20,740 nucleotides of DNA from an uncultured Lachnospiraceae bacterium. GTDB taxonomy: Bacteria > Bacillota > Clostridia > Lachnospirales > Lachnospiraceae. Positions within the stretch are counted from its first letter, which is position 1. Every line of letters begins with the position of its first letter. The position numbers and the translations under genes were made by a program. The stretch is taken from assembly GCA_910577115.1 (NCBI GenBank), contig CAJTMC010000056.1:1-20740 (forward strand), read 5' to 3'. The notes under the pieces were generated by a model. The model did no database searches and had not been told where the DNA came from. It saw only the letters and a program-made list of their open reading frames with translations. This document shows, piece by piece, positions 1 to 8,013 of this stretch.

Positions 1-1
1 G

Positions 2-67
2 AAATCAATACAGGCAGCGAAAGAACTGAGCAGGGATAAAAGAGAAACGGTTCAGTCCATAATTTGA
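2..67 (+). CDS. C-terminal end of an unidentified upstream gene (partial)
   Basis: The second forward frame is open from the window edge to a TGA at 65-67 and encodes about 21 residues, mostly polar and charged (AAKELSRDKRE in the middle). This is plausible as the helical tail of a protein that starts outside the window. It ends just before the gltX promoter. There is too little sequence to name a family, and the open frame could be chance. Confidence 0.3.
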   Translation, partial: KSIQAAKELSRDKRETVQSII

Positions 68-75
68 CAGATTAC

Positions 76-104
76 TTGACTTTATGTAAAACGGTTGGTA
101 AAAT
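76..104 (+). promoter_or_regulatory. Sigma-A-type promoter of gltX
   Basis: TTGACT at 76-81 and TAAAAT at 99-104 are separated by exactly 17 bp. Transcription would begin near 111, after the ATG at 108. This supports the downstream ATG at 141 as the gltX start. Confidence 0.7.
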
Positions 105-140
105 CGTATGATAGAAAACCAAGATATGGAGGAATACAAA

Positions 141-1604
141 ATGGCACAAAAAGTAAGGTGCAGATTTGCGCCAAGCCCTACAGGAAAAATGCATGTCGGA
201 AATTTGCGTTCTGCGTTGTATGAGTTTTTGATTGCAAAGCACGCGGGCGGAGATTTCGTTTTTCGGATAGAGGATACGGACCGCGAGCGGTATGTCGAAG
301 GTGCGACGGAAATTATTTATAATACGCTTGAAAAGACGGGACTTGTTTATGACGAGGGACCGGATAAGGATAAAGGCTATGGCCCGTATGTGCAGAGTGA
401 GCGCGTAAAAGCAGGCATTTATATGAAATATGCAAAGGAGCTGATTGACAAAGGAGAGGCTTACTACTGTTTTTGCGATAAGGAACGGCTTGCAGGTCTT
501 AAGTCGGAGGTTGTTGAGGGAAAGGAGATTACGGTTTACGACAAGCATTGTCTCGGACTTTCTAAGGAGGAGGTTGAGGAAAAGCTTGCGAGCGGCATTC
601 CGTATGTTATCCGACAGAATAATCCGACGGAGGGCACGACGAGCTTTCATGATGAGTTGTACGGGGATATTTCTGTGGATAATTCAGAGCTTGATGATAT
701 GATTTTAATTAAGTCGGACGGCTATCCTACCTACAATTTTGCAAATGTTGTAGACGACCATTTAATGGAAATTACGCACGTTGTGCGCGGAAACGAATAT
801 CTTTCTTCGACACCGAAATATAACAGGCTTTACGAGGCGTTTGGCTGGGAGATTCCGGTGTATGTGCATTTGCCGCTGATTACGGACGAGGAGCACAAAA
901 AGCTCAGCAAGCGCAGCGGACATTCGTCGTTTGAGGATATTGTGGAGCAGGGAATTCTGCCGGAGGCAATTGTTAATTTTGTGGCGCTTCTTGGCTGGAG
1001 TCCGGAGGAGAATCGGGAAATCTTTACGCTGGACGAGCTGATTCAAAAATTTGATTATACGCGAATTAACAAGTCGCCTTCCGTTTTTGATATGAATAAG
1101 CTCAAATGGATGAACGGTGAGTACATCAAGGCGATGGACTTTGACCGCTTTTATGAGATGGCACTTCCGTATATCAAGGAAGTCATTCATAAAGATCTTG
1201 ATTTGAAAAAAATAGCGGAAATGGTAAAGACAAGAATCGAGGTATTTCCGGATATTGCAGGCTTAATCGGATTTTTCGAGACACTGCCGGAATATGATAC
1301 TGCCATGTATGCACATAAAAAGATGAAAACGACGCAGGAGAGTGCGCTTGCAGTTTTAAAAGACGTGCTGCCGATGTTAGAAGCGCAGGAGGAATATACA
1401 AATGATGCGCTTTATCAGCTGCTTTTATCGTATGTTGCAGAGAAAGAGGTAAAGAACGGCTATGTGATGTGGCCTGTCAGAACAGCTGTTTCGGGACTTC
1501 AGATGACGCCAGCGGGGGCGACGGAAATCATGGAGGTGCTCGGAAAAGTGGAAACCCTGATTCGAATCAGAAAGGGTATTGAATTACTTGAAAATGTGAA
1601 ATAG
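141..1604 (+). CDS. gltX: Glutamyl-tRNA synthetase
   Basis: This is a class I aminoacyl-tRNA synthetase (487 aa, usual length) that charges tRNA-Glu, and in many Firmicutes also tRNA-Gln for later amidation. The N-terminus carries FAPSPTGKMHVGN, with the HIGH-class motif as HVGN at residues 18-21. The second signature is KLSKR at about 254-258. The RIEDTDRERY stretch near residues 45-54 is typical of the family. The C-terminal third is the helical anticodon-binding region. I chose ATG 141 rather than ATG 108 because 141 is preceded by a ribosome binding site (TGGAGGA at 127-133) and 108 lies at or before the predicted transcription start. The gene stands alone between its own promoter and a terminator. 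It is a housekeeping gene unrelated to the polysaccharide cluster and marks the edge of that locus. Confidence 0.97.
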   Translation: MAQKVRCRFAPSPTGKMHVGNLRSALYEFLIAKHAGGDFVFRIEDTDRERYVEGATEIIYNTLEKTGLVYDEGPDKDKGYGPYVQSERVKAGIYMKYAKELIDKGEAYYCFCDKERLAGLKSEVVEGKEITVYDKHCLGLSKEEVEEKLASGIPYVIRQNNPTEGTTSFHDELYGDISVDNSELDDMILIKSDGYPTYNFANVVDDHLMEITHVVRGNEYLSSTPKYNRLYEAFGWEIPVYVHLPLITDEEHKKLSKRSGHSSFEDIVEQGILPEAIVNFVALLGWSPEENREIFTLDELIQKFDYTRINKSPSVFDMNKLKWMNGEYIKAMDFDRFYEMALPYIKEVIHKDLDLKKIAEMVKTRIEVFPDIAGLIGFFETLPEYDTAMYAHKKMKTTQESALAVLKDVLPMLEAQEEYTNDALYQLLLSYVAEKEVKNGYVMWPVRTAVSGLQMTPAGATEIMEVLGKVETLIRIRKGIELLENVK

Positions 1605-1630
1605 AAAATAAATAGAATGAAAGAACAATT

Positions 1631-1682
1631 AAAAAATCTGACGCAAAGTATCGCATTACAATACTCTGCATCAGATTTTTTT
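1631..1682 (+). terminator. Bidirectional intrinsic terminator between gltX and the XRE gene
   Basis: An A-rich arm (AAAAAATCTGA, 1631-1641) pairs with TCAGATTTTTTT (1671-1682), and an inner GTAT/ATAC pair extends the stem. The T-run ends gltX transcription. The A-run on the other side gives a T-run on the minus strand, so the same hairpin can end the convergent XRE gene. Confidence 0.8.
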
Positions 1683-1706
1683 GTGCATAACATTTAACAT
1701 TATATG

Positions 1707-1952
1707 TTATTGCAGCATCAGATCGTCCAGTGTTACTTTCAGTGTTTTTGACAGGGCAAGAAGCTCAATGTCCGTAACAAAGCGCTGCCCGCTTTCGATG
1801 CGCTGTATGGCATTCTTGTCAAGGTCAATTCCCTGCAGCTGCAGACGGTCCGCCAGCATCCGCTGTGATAAATGGGGGAAGTTTTCAATTCTGTATTTAT
1901 GAACGTTTCTGCCGCATATGTTGTTGGAAGAGTTGTTTTTATTCTTGAACAT
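1707..1952 (-). CDS. Small XRE-family helix-turn-helix regulator
   Basis: This 81-aa protein is almost entirely one XRE/Cro-type DNA-binding domain. A helix ending in LSQRMLADRLQ is followed by the recognition-helix region DKNAIQRIESGQR and then DIELLALSKTLKVTLDDLM, the usual last helices of the fold. No second domain is present, so no ligand-binding part is visible. The start ATG (1950-1952) has AGGTGG about 6 bases upstream. The gene is divergent from the first polysaccharide unit. A 19-bp palindrome of the TGACA...TGTCA type lies upstream of it (2033-2051), and the same palindrome occurs twice at each of the two polysaccharide promoters. The inference is a dimeric repressor of both units that also controls itself. 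The fold is near certain; the regulon is inferred. Confidence 0.9.
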   Translation of the reverse strand: MFKNKNNSSNNICGRNVHKYRIENFPHLSQRMLADRLQLQGIDLDKNAIQRIESGQRFVTDIELLALSKTLKVTLDDLMLQ

Positions 1953-1975
1953 AATCCACCTGTACTCATCTATTT

Positions 1976-2051
1976 TGACATTTGCTGAAGAAAAGCCAAT
2001 ATATCTAATTTAACTCATCTATAGACAAAAAATGACATGCAGTAAATGTCT
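1976..2051 (-). promoter_or_regulatory. XRE gene upstream region with one full and one half operator-like site
   Basis: TGACATGCAGTAAATGTCT at 2033-2051 is a near-palindrome matching the operators at the polysaccharide promoters. A half-site, TGACATTTGCTG, starts at 1976, about 24 bases from the XRE start codon. Both are preceded by the same 10-mer, ACTCATCTAT (1964-1973 and 2013-2022), as if the region had been duplicated. A weak minus-strand promoter may lie between them: TTGTCT (2027-2022 read on the minus strand), then about 17 bp, then GATATA. The promoter is uncertain; the palindrome is clear. Confidence 0.5.
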
Positions 2052-2116
2052 GTCCGCTATAAAACCATTCTGTGCACATATTTCTATTCTATGATATTTT
2101 TTGAAAAAAATGTTCC

Positions 2117-2170
2117 GCATCATAAAAATGCATCATAAAAATGCATCATAAAAAATGCATCATAAAAAAT
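2117..2170 (+). repeat. Four-unit 13-14 bp tandem repeat abutting the operator
   Basis: The unit GCATCATAAAAAT is repeated at 2117-2129 and 2130-2142 (13 bp), then 2143-2156 and 2157-2170 (14 bp, one extra A). The last unit runs directly into the first operator of the downstream promoter. The second promoter module near 8004 carries only one partial unit. Tandem repeats like this can change copy number by slippage, and a change here would alter the DNA immediately upstream of the operator and -35. Confidence 0.85.
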
Positions 2171-2236
2171 GACATTTAGTGCTTGTCAAAATGATTTGCA
2201 AATGCTATGATATAATTTGACATCTAGTAAATGTCA
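2170..2236 (+). promoter_or_regulatory. Promoter with two flanking operator palindromes, polysaccharide unit 1
   Basis: The -35 TTGTCA (2183-2188) and the -10 TATGAT (2206-2211) are 17 bp apart. The -35 is the right arm of palindrome 1, TGACATTTAGTGCTTGTCA (2170-2188). Palindrome 2, TGACATCTAGTAAATGTCA (2218-2236), starts where transcription should begin. A protein bound at both sites would cover the -35 and the start, which fits repression. The module is duplicated at 8014-8085. Confidence 0.8.
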
Positions 2237-2281
2237 AACAGGGAATAACAGAATATTTTGATTTGCTGCAGACGAATGTAA

Positions 2282-2315
2282 TTGACAGTGAGAATGTTTT
2301 GTGACGATATGTCAA
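2282..2315 (+). other. Inverted repeat in the 5' leader just before the ribosome binding site
   Basis: TTGACA (2282-2287) and TGTCAA (2310-2315) are inverted copies 22 bp apart. The right arm touches the ribosome binding site AAAGGAG (2315-2320) of the first polysaccharide gene. It could be a leader hairpin or a widely spaced pair of operator half-sites. The arms are only 6 bp, so chance is possible. Confidence 0.3.
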
Positions 2316-2328
2316 AGGAGAAGGCGTA

Positions 2329-3090
2329 ATGAAAAATAGTATTGTGGAGATTTTGGGAAATGTGACTGTATTGAAGCCTGATCAATTTTACGAGTATATC
2401 GCGCAAAGCATTAAAAAAAAGGAAAAGAAATTTATTGTTACCGCAAATCCGGAAATTGTTATGCTGGGCAGGAAAAATGAGGAAATGCTCCATATCTTAA
2501 AAAACAAAGCCATTGTAATTCCTGATGGCATTGGTGTCGTGAAGGCTGTAAACGCGCTTGGCAGAAATGCAGTCCGAAACACTGGTATAGAGTTTGTGGT
2601 TTATTTGCTTGATGAAGCAAATAAAAGTAATTTGGATGTATTTATATATGGTGCAAAAGAAGAGGTATTAAATGATTTCAAAGAGAAATGTACGAAAAAC
2701 TGGCCTAACATTCATTTTTCAGGTCTCTACAATGGTTATACAAGTAATGACAAAGATGTGATAAAAGAGATTAAGAAAAATACCAGTGACATTTATTTTG
2801 TGGCATTGGGAACACCGAGGCAGGAATTATTTATCAATTCATTTTATGATGAGATTGGAAAAGGAATCTGCGTAGGTATCGGGGGAAGCATGGATGTATT
2901 GAGCGGACATGTTAAGCGCGCCCCACAGTTTTTCTTAACACATAACTTAGAGTGGCTGTACAGAATCACAACGGAACCTAAAAGAATGCAGCGTTTTATA
3001 AAGGGGAATATAATGTTTGTATTTGTCTTTATAAAAGACATGATGATAAAAAGACTAAAATATAGTCATGGAAATGAAACCGAAGCCTAA
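2329..3090 (+). CDS. WecG/TagA/CpsF family glycosyltransferase (GT26)
   Basis: The protein is 253 aa, the usual length for the family. TagA and WecG members transfer N-acetylmannosamine (or its acid) from UDP to undecaprenyl-PP-GlcNAc at the inner membrane face. Visible signatures are TANPEIVMLGR with Thr38 and Asn40, PDGIGVVKA with Asp66, ALGTPRQELFI, and GVGGSMDVLSG followed by KRAP. Thr38 and Asp66 align with the catalytic Thr and Asp described for TagA. The C-terminus (RITTEPKRMQRFIKGN and a basic hydrophobic tail) matches the membrane-targeting appendage of TagA-type enzymes. The ATG follows AAAGGAG (2315-2320). It is the first gene of unit 1, and wecB four genes later makes UDP-ManNAc, the expected donor. 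The exact acceptor is inferred. Confidence 0.93.
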   Translation: MKNSIVEILGNVTVLKPDQFYEYIAQSIKKKEKKFIVTANPEIVMLGRKNEEMLHILKNKAIVIPDGIGVVKAVNALGRNAVRNTGIEFVVYLLDEANKSNLDVFIYGAKEEVLNDFKEKCTKNWPNIHFSGLYNGYTSNDKDVIKEIKKNTSDIYFVALGTPRQELFINSFYDEIGKGICVGIGGSMDVLSGHVKRAPQFFLTHNLEWLYRITTEPKRMQRFIKGNIMFVFVFIKDMMIKRLKYSHGNETEA

Positions 3091-3118
3091 AGGAGTGGCG
3101 TATTTGGGAGAATAATCA

Positions 3119-4177
3119 ATGAAAAGCATCGCAATTTTTCAGGCTGACTTAAATGTGGGCGGTATCCAAAGATCTTTAGTGAATCTTTTAAAAAGCGGAG
3201 TATTAAATGATTTTAATGTGGATGTATATCTCTTTTCAAAAAAGGTTTTTTATGACATGGGCGATCTTCCAAATAATATCAAAATGAATTACCTGAATCC
3301 TTTTCCATACTGGTACCGTTTTATACCCTTTGGTGTGATAAGAAAATTTCACAAAAAAGATAAGACATTCAAAGAGTATGATATTGTTATTGATTATGAT
3401 GGTTATCGTCAGGAATGTGCTTTCTACGTTACATCTATTGAACGTGCAAGGAAAATTATGTGGATACATAGTGATATGTTTTGCGAATACAGGTTCAATT
3501 TGAAATATCGAATCCTGTATTTATTTTTCAGAGATAAATACCAATATTATGACGAATTTGTGGCAGTGTCTGAAGGTGTAGCAGAACCGTTTCGAAAAAT
3601 GAGCAGAAGATATGACAGTAAGGTAACAGTAGTTCCTAATATAATCAATGCAGAAGAAATTTTGAAAAAAAGCACAGATTCGTCAGATATTATTGTGGAT
3701 TCAGGGAAAATGAATATTGTATGTGTCGGCAGATTGTATCTGGTAAAAGGCTATGATTTTCTCTTAAAAGATTTTTGGAAAGCTTATAAGATTAGGAGAG
3801 ACTTGCGGTTATACATTATCGGGGACGGTCCGGATCGGAAGAAATATCAAAAATGGGTCAATGCTAACGGACTGGCAGATGTGGTTTTCTTTCTCGGAAA
3901 GAAGGAAAATCCTTTTACGGTCATGAATCAAATGGATGCCTTTTGTCTGGAGTCGCGCTATGAGGGGCAGGGCATGGTTCTAATGGAGGCAAAAACATTG
4001 GGGCTTCAGCTAATTTTTCCGGAAAGACTGGAAAAGTACAATATTGGTTTGAAAGGAACACCGGATATTGTAAAGGCGATGGCTAATCTGCAGAAGCAGG
4101 ATAAGAAAACGGATTTACTGGAAGAGTATCATGCATATTTATTTGCGCAGCTTAAGGTTGTTTTTAATGGCAGATAA
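3119..4177 (+). CDS. Glycosyltransferase family 4
   Basis: This 352-aa GT-B enzyme opens with SIAIFQADLNVGGIQRSLVN, the glycine-rich acceptor-side loop of GT4 enzymes. The donor domain begins around MNIVCVGRLYLVKGYDFLL. The nucleotide-sugar EX7E pair is Glu282 and Glu290 (YEGQGMVLMEAKTLG). It retains the sugar anomeric configuration as a family rule. Sugar specificity cannot be read from sequence. The start has GGGAGA about 8 bases upstream. The gene lies 28 bp after the TagA-like gene and overlaps the next reading frame, so it is translated within the same operon. Confidence 0.9.
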   Translation: MKSIAIFQADLNVGGIQRSLVNLLKSGVLNDFNVDVYLFSKKVFYDMGDLPNNIKMNYLNPFPYWYRFIPFGVIRKFHKKDKTFKEYDIVIDYDGYRQECAFYVTSIERARKIMWIHSDMFCEYRFNLKYRILYLFFRDKYQYYDEFVAVSEGVAEPFRKMSRRYDSKVTVVPNIINAEEILKKSTDSSDIIVDSGKMNIVCVGRLYLVKGYDFLLKDFWKAYKIRRDLRLYIIGDGPDRKKYQKWVNANGLADVVFFLGKKENPFTVMNQMDAFCLESRYEGQGMVLMEAKTLGLQLIFPERLEKYNIGLKGTPDIVKAMANLQKQDKKTDLLEEYHAYLFAQLKVVFNGR

Positions 4178-5411
4178 AAGGAGAAGAATAGCTTTGAGGG
4201 GTGGGATGCGGATTAGCTCTGTTGGTGTGGTTTGTGTGTTGACCACATTTTGTCCGATTATGGATAATATAAACGGAATTTTTTTATTGAATGGGCAAGA
4301 TTCAAACGTAAGTTCTGTATATAAGTCATTTATAATGTTTTTATGCTTGCTGTTTTTGATAATAGACGGCAGACTGAAAAAGAGTACAGCAGTTAATTTT
4401 GTGACAATGGGAGGCCTTCTGTTTTTATCAAACCTGTCTTTTTTCATTAGGGATAAATCAGGTCTGTCCTATAACTTAAATACAACGTTCAAATTGTTGA
4501 TGCCGTTTATGGTATATATTTTTTTTTCGGATTCTAAGGGAAACGGCGGCATAAAAGTAAAGAAGATTCTTGATTTTTACAGTTGGTTTTACCCGCTGTC
4601 ACTAATTATTCCGATGATGTTGGGAATCGGGTTTCAGACATATAGTGAAGTTGGAAATAAAGGGTTTTATTATGCAGGAAACGAAATAAGCGCAATCATG
4701 GTCATTATGTTTGCACATTCCTTTCAGCGCTGGAGCAGTTCAAAAGAGAAAAAACATTTGCTCAATTTGGCAGCAAATGTTTTGGCGATCCTGTTTGTAG
4801 GTACAAAATCAGCATATGCCGCATTGGGAATTCTGTGTGTCATTGTATTTTTATCAAAGGTAAAAAGCAAAAAGCATATAGCTCCTATATTAGTTGGAAC
4901 TGTATTTGCTGTAGCGACTACATATTTTATATATACAAAAAACCGTGATTTTTTTGCGCAGCTTGTTCAGGTATGGGTTTGGAAATATGAAACATTTATT
5001 AAAGGAAAGTATGAAAACGAGCTAATAGCTTTTTTGCTGTCAGGACGAAATGGCAAACTGTGGGAGGCTTTTCACTTGTTTAAAGAAGATTTGGGCATTT
5101 CGGAAATTTTATTTGGAGTTGGTTCATATTCGCTCACCAGTAGAAATTATATGTTGATAGAAATGGACTTTTTTGATTTGTTTTTCTGGTATGGATCAAT
5201 ATTCACCATAATTCTGGGTTATAAGCTATTTAGAAAAGCTTGTAAGATTTGGACAATATTATCAATATGTGAGAAAACATTCGTTATATTGATTTTTTCG
5301 ATAAGCTTTTTAGGAGGACATGTCTTATTTGCACCATCGGTATCCCTTGTAATGGCTTTATATATATATGAAACAGAAAATAGAATCCTTTGGAAATGGC
5401 AGCAGAGGTAA
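4167..5411 (+). CDS. Wzy-like O-antigen/capsule repeat-unit polymerase (first of two)
   Basis: This strongly hydrophobic membrane protein (414 aa) has about ten to twelve predicted transmembrane segments. The C-terminal half contains GTKSAYAALGI, then a large outside loop with SGRNGKLWEAFHLF, LFGVGS and EMDFFDLFFWYGS. These are features of the O-antigen polymerase/ligase superfamily, which polymerises lipid-linked repeat units on the outer face of the membrane. Three starts are possible. A GTG/ATG-type start at 4131 would overlap the previous gene by 47 bp. ATG 4167 overlaps by 11 bp. ATG 4206 has a good TGAGGGG upstream. I chose 4167, and 4206 is a real alternative. It contains a T9 run at 4519-4527. 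A second protein of the same class and the same length occurs at 11573-12817. Confidence 0.8.
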   Translation: MADKRRRIALRGGMRISSVGVVCVLTTFCPIMDNINGIFLLNGQDSNVSSVYKSFIMFLCLLFLIIDGRLKKSTAVNFVTMGGLLFLSNLSFFIRDKSGLSYNLNTTFKLLMPFMVYIFFSDSKGNGGIKVKKILDFYSWFYPLSLIIPMMLGIGFQTYSEVGNKGFYYAGNEISAIMVIMFAHSFQRWSSSKEKKHLLNLAANVLAILFVGTKSAYAALGILCVIVFLSKVKSKKHIAPILVGTVFAVATTYFIYTKNRDFFAQLVQVWVWKYETFIKGKYENELIAFLLSGRNGKLWEAFHLFKEDLGISEILFGVGSYSLTSRNYMLIEMDFFDLFFWYGSIFTIILGYKLFRKACKIWTILSICEKTFVILIFSISFLGGHVLFAPSVSLVMALYIYETENRILWKWQQR

Positions 5412-5414
5412 TTT

Positions 5415-6518
5415 ATGAAAAAAATAATGTTAGTATTTGGCACGCGTCCTGAAGCGATCAAGATGTGTCCGCTTGTCAATGAGTTAAAGCTTAGAGACGG
5501 TTTTAAAACGGTTGTATGTGTCACAGGACAGCACCGCCAAATGCTGGATCAGGTACTGGAAGCGTTTCATGTAGCGCCGGACTATGATTTATCTATCATG
5601 AAAGAGAATCAGACGTTATTTGATGTTACGATTAATATCCTCCAAAACATAAAAAAGATATTAGAAGAAGTGCAGCCGGACATTGTGTTGGTTCATGGGG
5701 ACACGACAACTGCTTTTGCCGCTGCACTTGCATGCTTTTACCTTCGGGTACCGGTTGGGCATGTAGAAGCAGGATTGCGCACATATAACATCCATTCTCC
5801 TTATCCGGAAGAATTTAACAGGCAGATAGTCGGAACAATCGCATCTTTTCACTTTGCACCAACAGAATTGTCAAAACAGAACCTGTTAAAAGAAGGAAAA
5901 GATGAGCATATGGTATATGTAACAGGCAACACAGCGATTGATGCTCTCAAAACAACTGTAAGGGAAGATTATGTTCATGAGCAGCTCAACTGGGCTGCCG
6001 GCAGCAGATTGATTATGATTACGGCGCACCGCAGGGAAAATTTAGGAGAACCTATGCGGAATATGTTTCGGGCTATTCGCAGGATTGTCAATGAACATAA
6101 TGACGTAAAGGCAATTTACCCGATCCATATGAATCCGGCGGTGCGCAAAATAGCGGACGAAATTTTGCGCGGCAATGAAAGAATTCGCATTATAGAGCCG
6201 CTGGAAGTCATGGATTTCCATAATTTTTTATCGCGTAGTTATTTAATTCTGACAGACAGTGGCGGAATTCAGGAAGAAGCGCCCTCACTTGGAAAACCGG
6301 TTCTTGTCATGCGGGATACTACAGAAAGGCCGGAGGGGATTGCTGCCGGAACCTTGAAATTGGTTGGAACGAAAGAGGAAACGATTTACCGTCATTTCAA
6401 AGAATTGCTTGAAAATCAGGATATGTACAGAAAGATGAGCCAATCAGACAATCCTTATGGCGATGGTTGTACGTGTAAAAGAATTGCAGATATTTTGGAA
6501 AGAGAGCTGTGGTTATGA
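5415..6518 (+). CDS. wecB: UDP-N-acetylglucosamine 2-epimerase (non-hydrolysing)
   Basis: This cytoplasmic enzyme converts UDP-GlcNAc to UDP-ManNAc (367 aa, normal length). The signatures are nearly ideal: VFGTRPEAIKMCPLV at the N-terminus, HGDTTTAFAAALA with Asp96, VGHVEAGLRT with Glu118, YPEEFNRQ with Glu132, ITAHRREN with His205, and LTDSGGIQEEAPSLGKPVL near the end. Asp96, Glu118, Glu132 and His205 correspond to the active-site residues known in bacterial WecB/MnaA. It starts 4 bp after the polymerase gene. It is the only nucleotide-sugar enzyme in the window, so the other donors must be made elsewhere. MnaA is an equally valid name for the Gram-positive form. Confidence 0.97.
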   Translation: MKKIMLVFGTRPEAIKMCPLVNELKLRDGFKTVVCVTGQHRQMLDQVLEAFHVAPDYDLSIMKENQTLFDVTINILQNIKKILEEVQPDIVLVHGDTTTAFAAALACFYLRVPVGHVEAGLRTYNIHSPYPEEFNRQIVGTIASFHFAPTELSKQNLLKEGKDEHMVYVTGNTAIDALKTTVREDYVHEQLNWAAGSRLIMITAHRRENLGEPMRNMFRAIRRIVNEHNDVKAIYPIHMNPAVRKIADEILRGNERIRIIEPLEVMDFHNFLSRSYLILTDSGGIQEEAPSLGKPVLVMRDTTERPEGIAAGTLKLVGTKEETIYRHFKELLENQDMYRKMSQSDNPYGDGCTCKRIADILERELWL

Positions 6519-6567
6519 AGTAGAATGGCCGCAAAAGATAATTATCATTAGATGAGGAGTAATCATC

Positions 6568-7641
6568 ATGCCTTTTTTTAGTATTTTAATTCCTGTATAC
6601 AATGTTGAAAAATACTTGCGCGAATGTCTGGATAGTGTAGTCCAACAGGATTTTACAGACTACGAGGTGCTCATGCTGGATGACGGCTCCACCGATTCTA
6701 GCGGTGAAATTTGTAAAGAATATGAGAAAAAGTATCCACACTTTCATTATTACAGACAGCAAAACAAAGGACTTTTGCTGACACGCAGACAGCTTTTTCA
6801 GTTAATGCGCGGAGAATATGCCATTTGCCTTGATTCCGATGACTATAGATTGGAAGGAACGCTTAGAAAAAATTATGAAGATGTGGTCAAAAGCGGCTGC
6901 GACTTGGTTATTTACAGGCATAATGTGATTGCTGATGACGGCACGTTTATGAAAGAGTCTCCGATTTCCTATAAAAAAGAAACCATATTTGAAGGCAGGC
7001 AAATGGAACATATATTTGAAACATTTATTATAGACGGTACCATAAGCAATATGTGGGGAAAGGTGGTCAAAAAGGACATTATTGATATAACTGCTGACTA
7101 TTCCATATATAAAGATGTTAAGGGCGAGGATGTTCTTCAATCAATTGCTTTATTTCGCAATGCGAAAAAAATCATGTACAGCCCCCGTATAACAGTTTGT
7201 TACAGGTCATCTCAAAACAGCAGGTCAAATAATTTTAAATTCAAATATATACAGGATTTGAATACTGTATACTATCAGCTGTATTTATACTATTTAGAGG
7301 TTTGTGCAGGTCAGATGAAAAAAAAGAAGCAGTTTTTTCACAGATATCTGGTGATACAAAGAAACAATATTGTTCCGTTGATGGATACAAAAGGTAATGT
7401 GGATTTAAAGATTAGGGCATTGGAGACCCTTAGGGAAGCGGAATTAATGAAAGTGTGTAAAAAGTTTGAACAGGAGAAAGGGACAATAATGGATCGGATG
7501 CTTGTATCAATTCTTTGCGGACACAACATAAAAAAGACAGAACTTTATTTTTGGCTGTTTGGTGCACTTCGGAAGATGAAGCATACAGTAGTAAGGCAGA
7601 ATAAACAGCAGAATGTAAAAAATTATGAGAGGGGAAAATGA
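6568..7641 (+). CDS. Glycosyltransferase family 2
   Basis: This 357-aa GT-A enzyme starts with FFSILIPVYNVEKYLRECLD, the canonical GT2 opening. LDDGSTDSSGEIC gives the first Asp of the nucleotide site. CLDSDD near residue 90 is the DXD-type metal-binding motif. The C-terminal half is family-variable and rich in Lys and aromatic residues. The start follows GATGAGGAG. It is the last gene of the first polysaccharide unit and is followed by a hairpin. The transferred sugar cannot be determined. Confidence 0.92.
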   Translation: MPFFSILIPVYNVEKYLRECLDSVVQQDFTDYEVLMLDDGSTDSSGEICKEYEKKYPHFHYYRQQNKGLLLTRRQLFQLMRGEYAICLDSDDYRLEGTLRKNYEDVVKSGCDLVIYRHNVIADDGTFMKESPISYKKETIFEGRQMEHIFETFIIDGTISNMWGKVVKKDIIDITADYSIYKDVKGEDVLQSIALFRNAKKIMYSPRITVCYRSSQNSRSNNFKFKYIQDLNTVYYQLYLYYLEVCAGQMKKKKQFFHRYLVIQRNNIVPLMDTKGNVDLKIRALETLREAELMKVCKKFEQEKGTIMDRMLVSILCGHNIKKTELYFWLFGALRKMKHTVVRQNKQQNVKNYERGK

Positions 7642-7657
7642 TCATTATCAGTCCAAC

Positions 7658-7696
7658 AGCAAACCACCAGCAGGGCTGGTGGCTCGTGCTTTTGCT
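7658..7696 (+). terminator. Strong hairpin after unit 1, possibly also a mobile-element end
   Basis: CCACCAGC (7664-7671) and GCTGGTGG (7675-7682) form a perfect 8-bp stem with a 3-base loop. Outer AGCAAA (7658-7663) and TTTGCT (7691-7696) also pair. The following T-run is only four bases, so termination may be modest. The stem core CCAGCAGGGCTGG differs by one base from the hairpin at 20643-20659, which suggests both derive from the same kind of element, perhaps IS200/IS605-like end structures. Confidence 0.55.
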
Positions 7697-7877
7697 ATTC
7701 CTTTATTCTGTCAATTTCTGTGAGATTAACGCCGGAAGATGTCAAAATGACTTTTAAATCTTTATATCTTTTTCTTAAAGATTTGTAGATTTCAGAATCT
7801 TTTTCCGACAATTCTATCCAATCCTGAACCCTTGAAAATTCTTCAACTGATATCTTTAGCATCTCTTTTTCAGTCAT
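7695..7877 (-). CDS. Small 60-aa charged protein of unknown function
   Basis: I do not recognise this protein with confidence. It is 60 aa, soluble, with about half charged residues and a predicted helical pattern (KISVEEFSRVQDWIEL, then KSLRKRYKDLKVILTS, ending in TEIDRIKE). The gene looks real. The ATG (7875-7877) is preceded by AAGGCGG at 7 bases, and a near-consensus promoter lies at 7925-7953. It is oriented against unit 1, with its stop next to the hairpin at 7658-7696, and is divergent from unit 2. Small proteins beside such hairpins can be passengers or remnants of IS200/IS605-type elements, but no transposase sequence is seen here, so this is a guess. Confidence 0.6.
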   Translation of the reverse strand: MTEKEMLKISVEEFSRVQDWIELSEKDSEIYKSLRKRYKDLKVILTSSGVNLTEIDRIKE

Positions 7878-7924
7878 GTTATCACCGCCTTTTTAATAGA
7901 TAACTATTATTTGTTACTGTATTT

Positions 7925-7953
7925 ATTATAGCGGATTATGTAAAGAGTGTAAA
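7925..7953 (-). promoter_or_regulatory. Promoter of the 60-aa gene
   Basis: Read on the minus strand, TTTACA (7953-7948) is followed after exactly 17 bp by TATAAT (7930-7925), a nearly perfect sigma-A promoter. It points toward the 60-aa gene and lies about 60 bp from the divergent promoter of unit 2. Confidence 0.7.
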
Positions 7954-8013
7954 GCCTTTTCAATTTTGGAGTTTCCCCGTTTTTTAGTTTATTTCATTTG
8001 GTTTCATAAAAAA

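Noticed and set aside
108..140. Upstream ATG for gltX at 108
   Set aside because: It lies at or before the predicted transcription start and has no ribosome binding site, while ATG 141 has TGGAGGA and matches the family N-terminus.
72..650. Minus-strand open frame of 192 codons opposite gltX
   Set aside because: It is antisense to the gltX catalytic domain and lacks recognisable motifs.
2117..2170. CRISPR-like array
   Set aside because: The units are only 13-14 bp, directly adjoining without spacers, and no cas genes are present.
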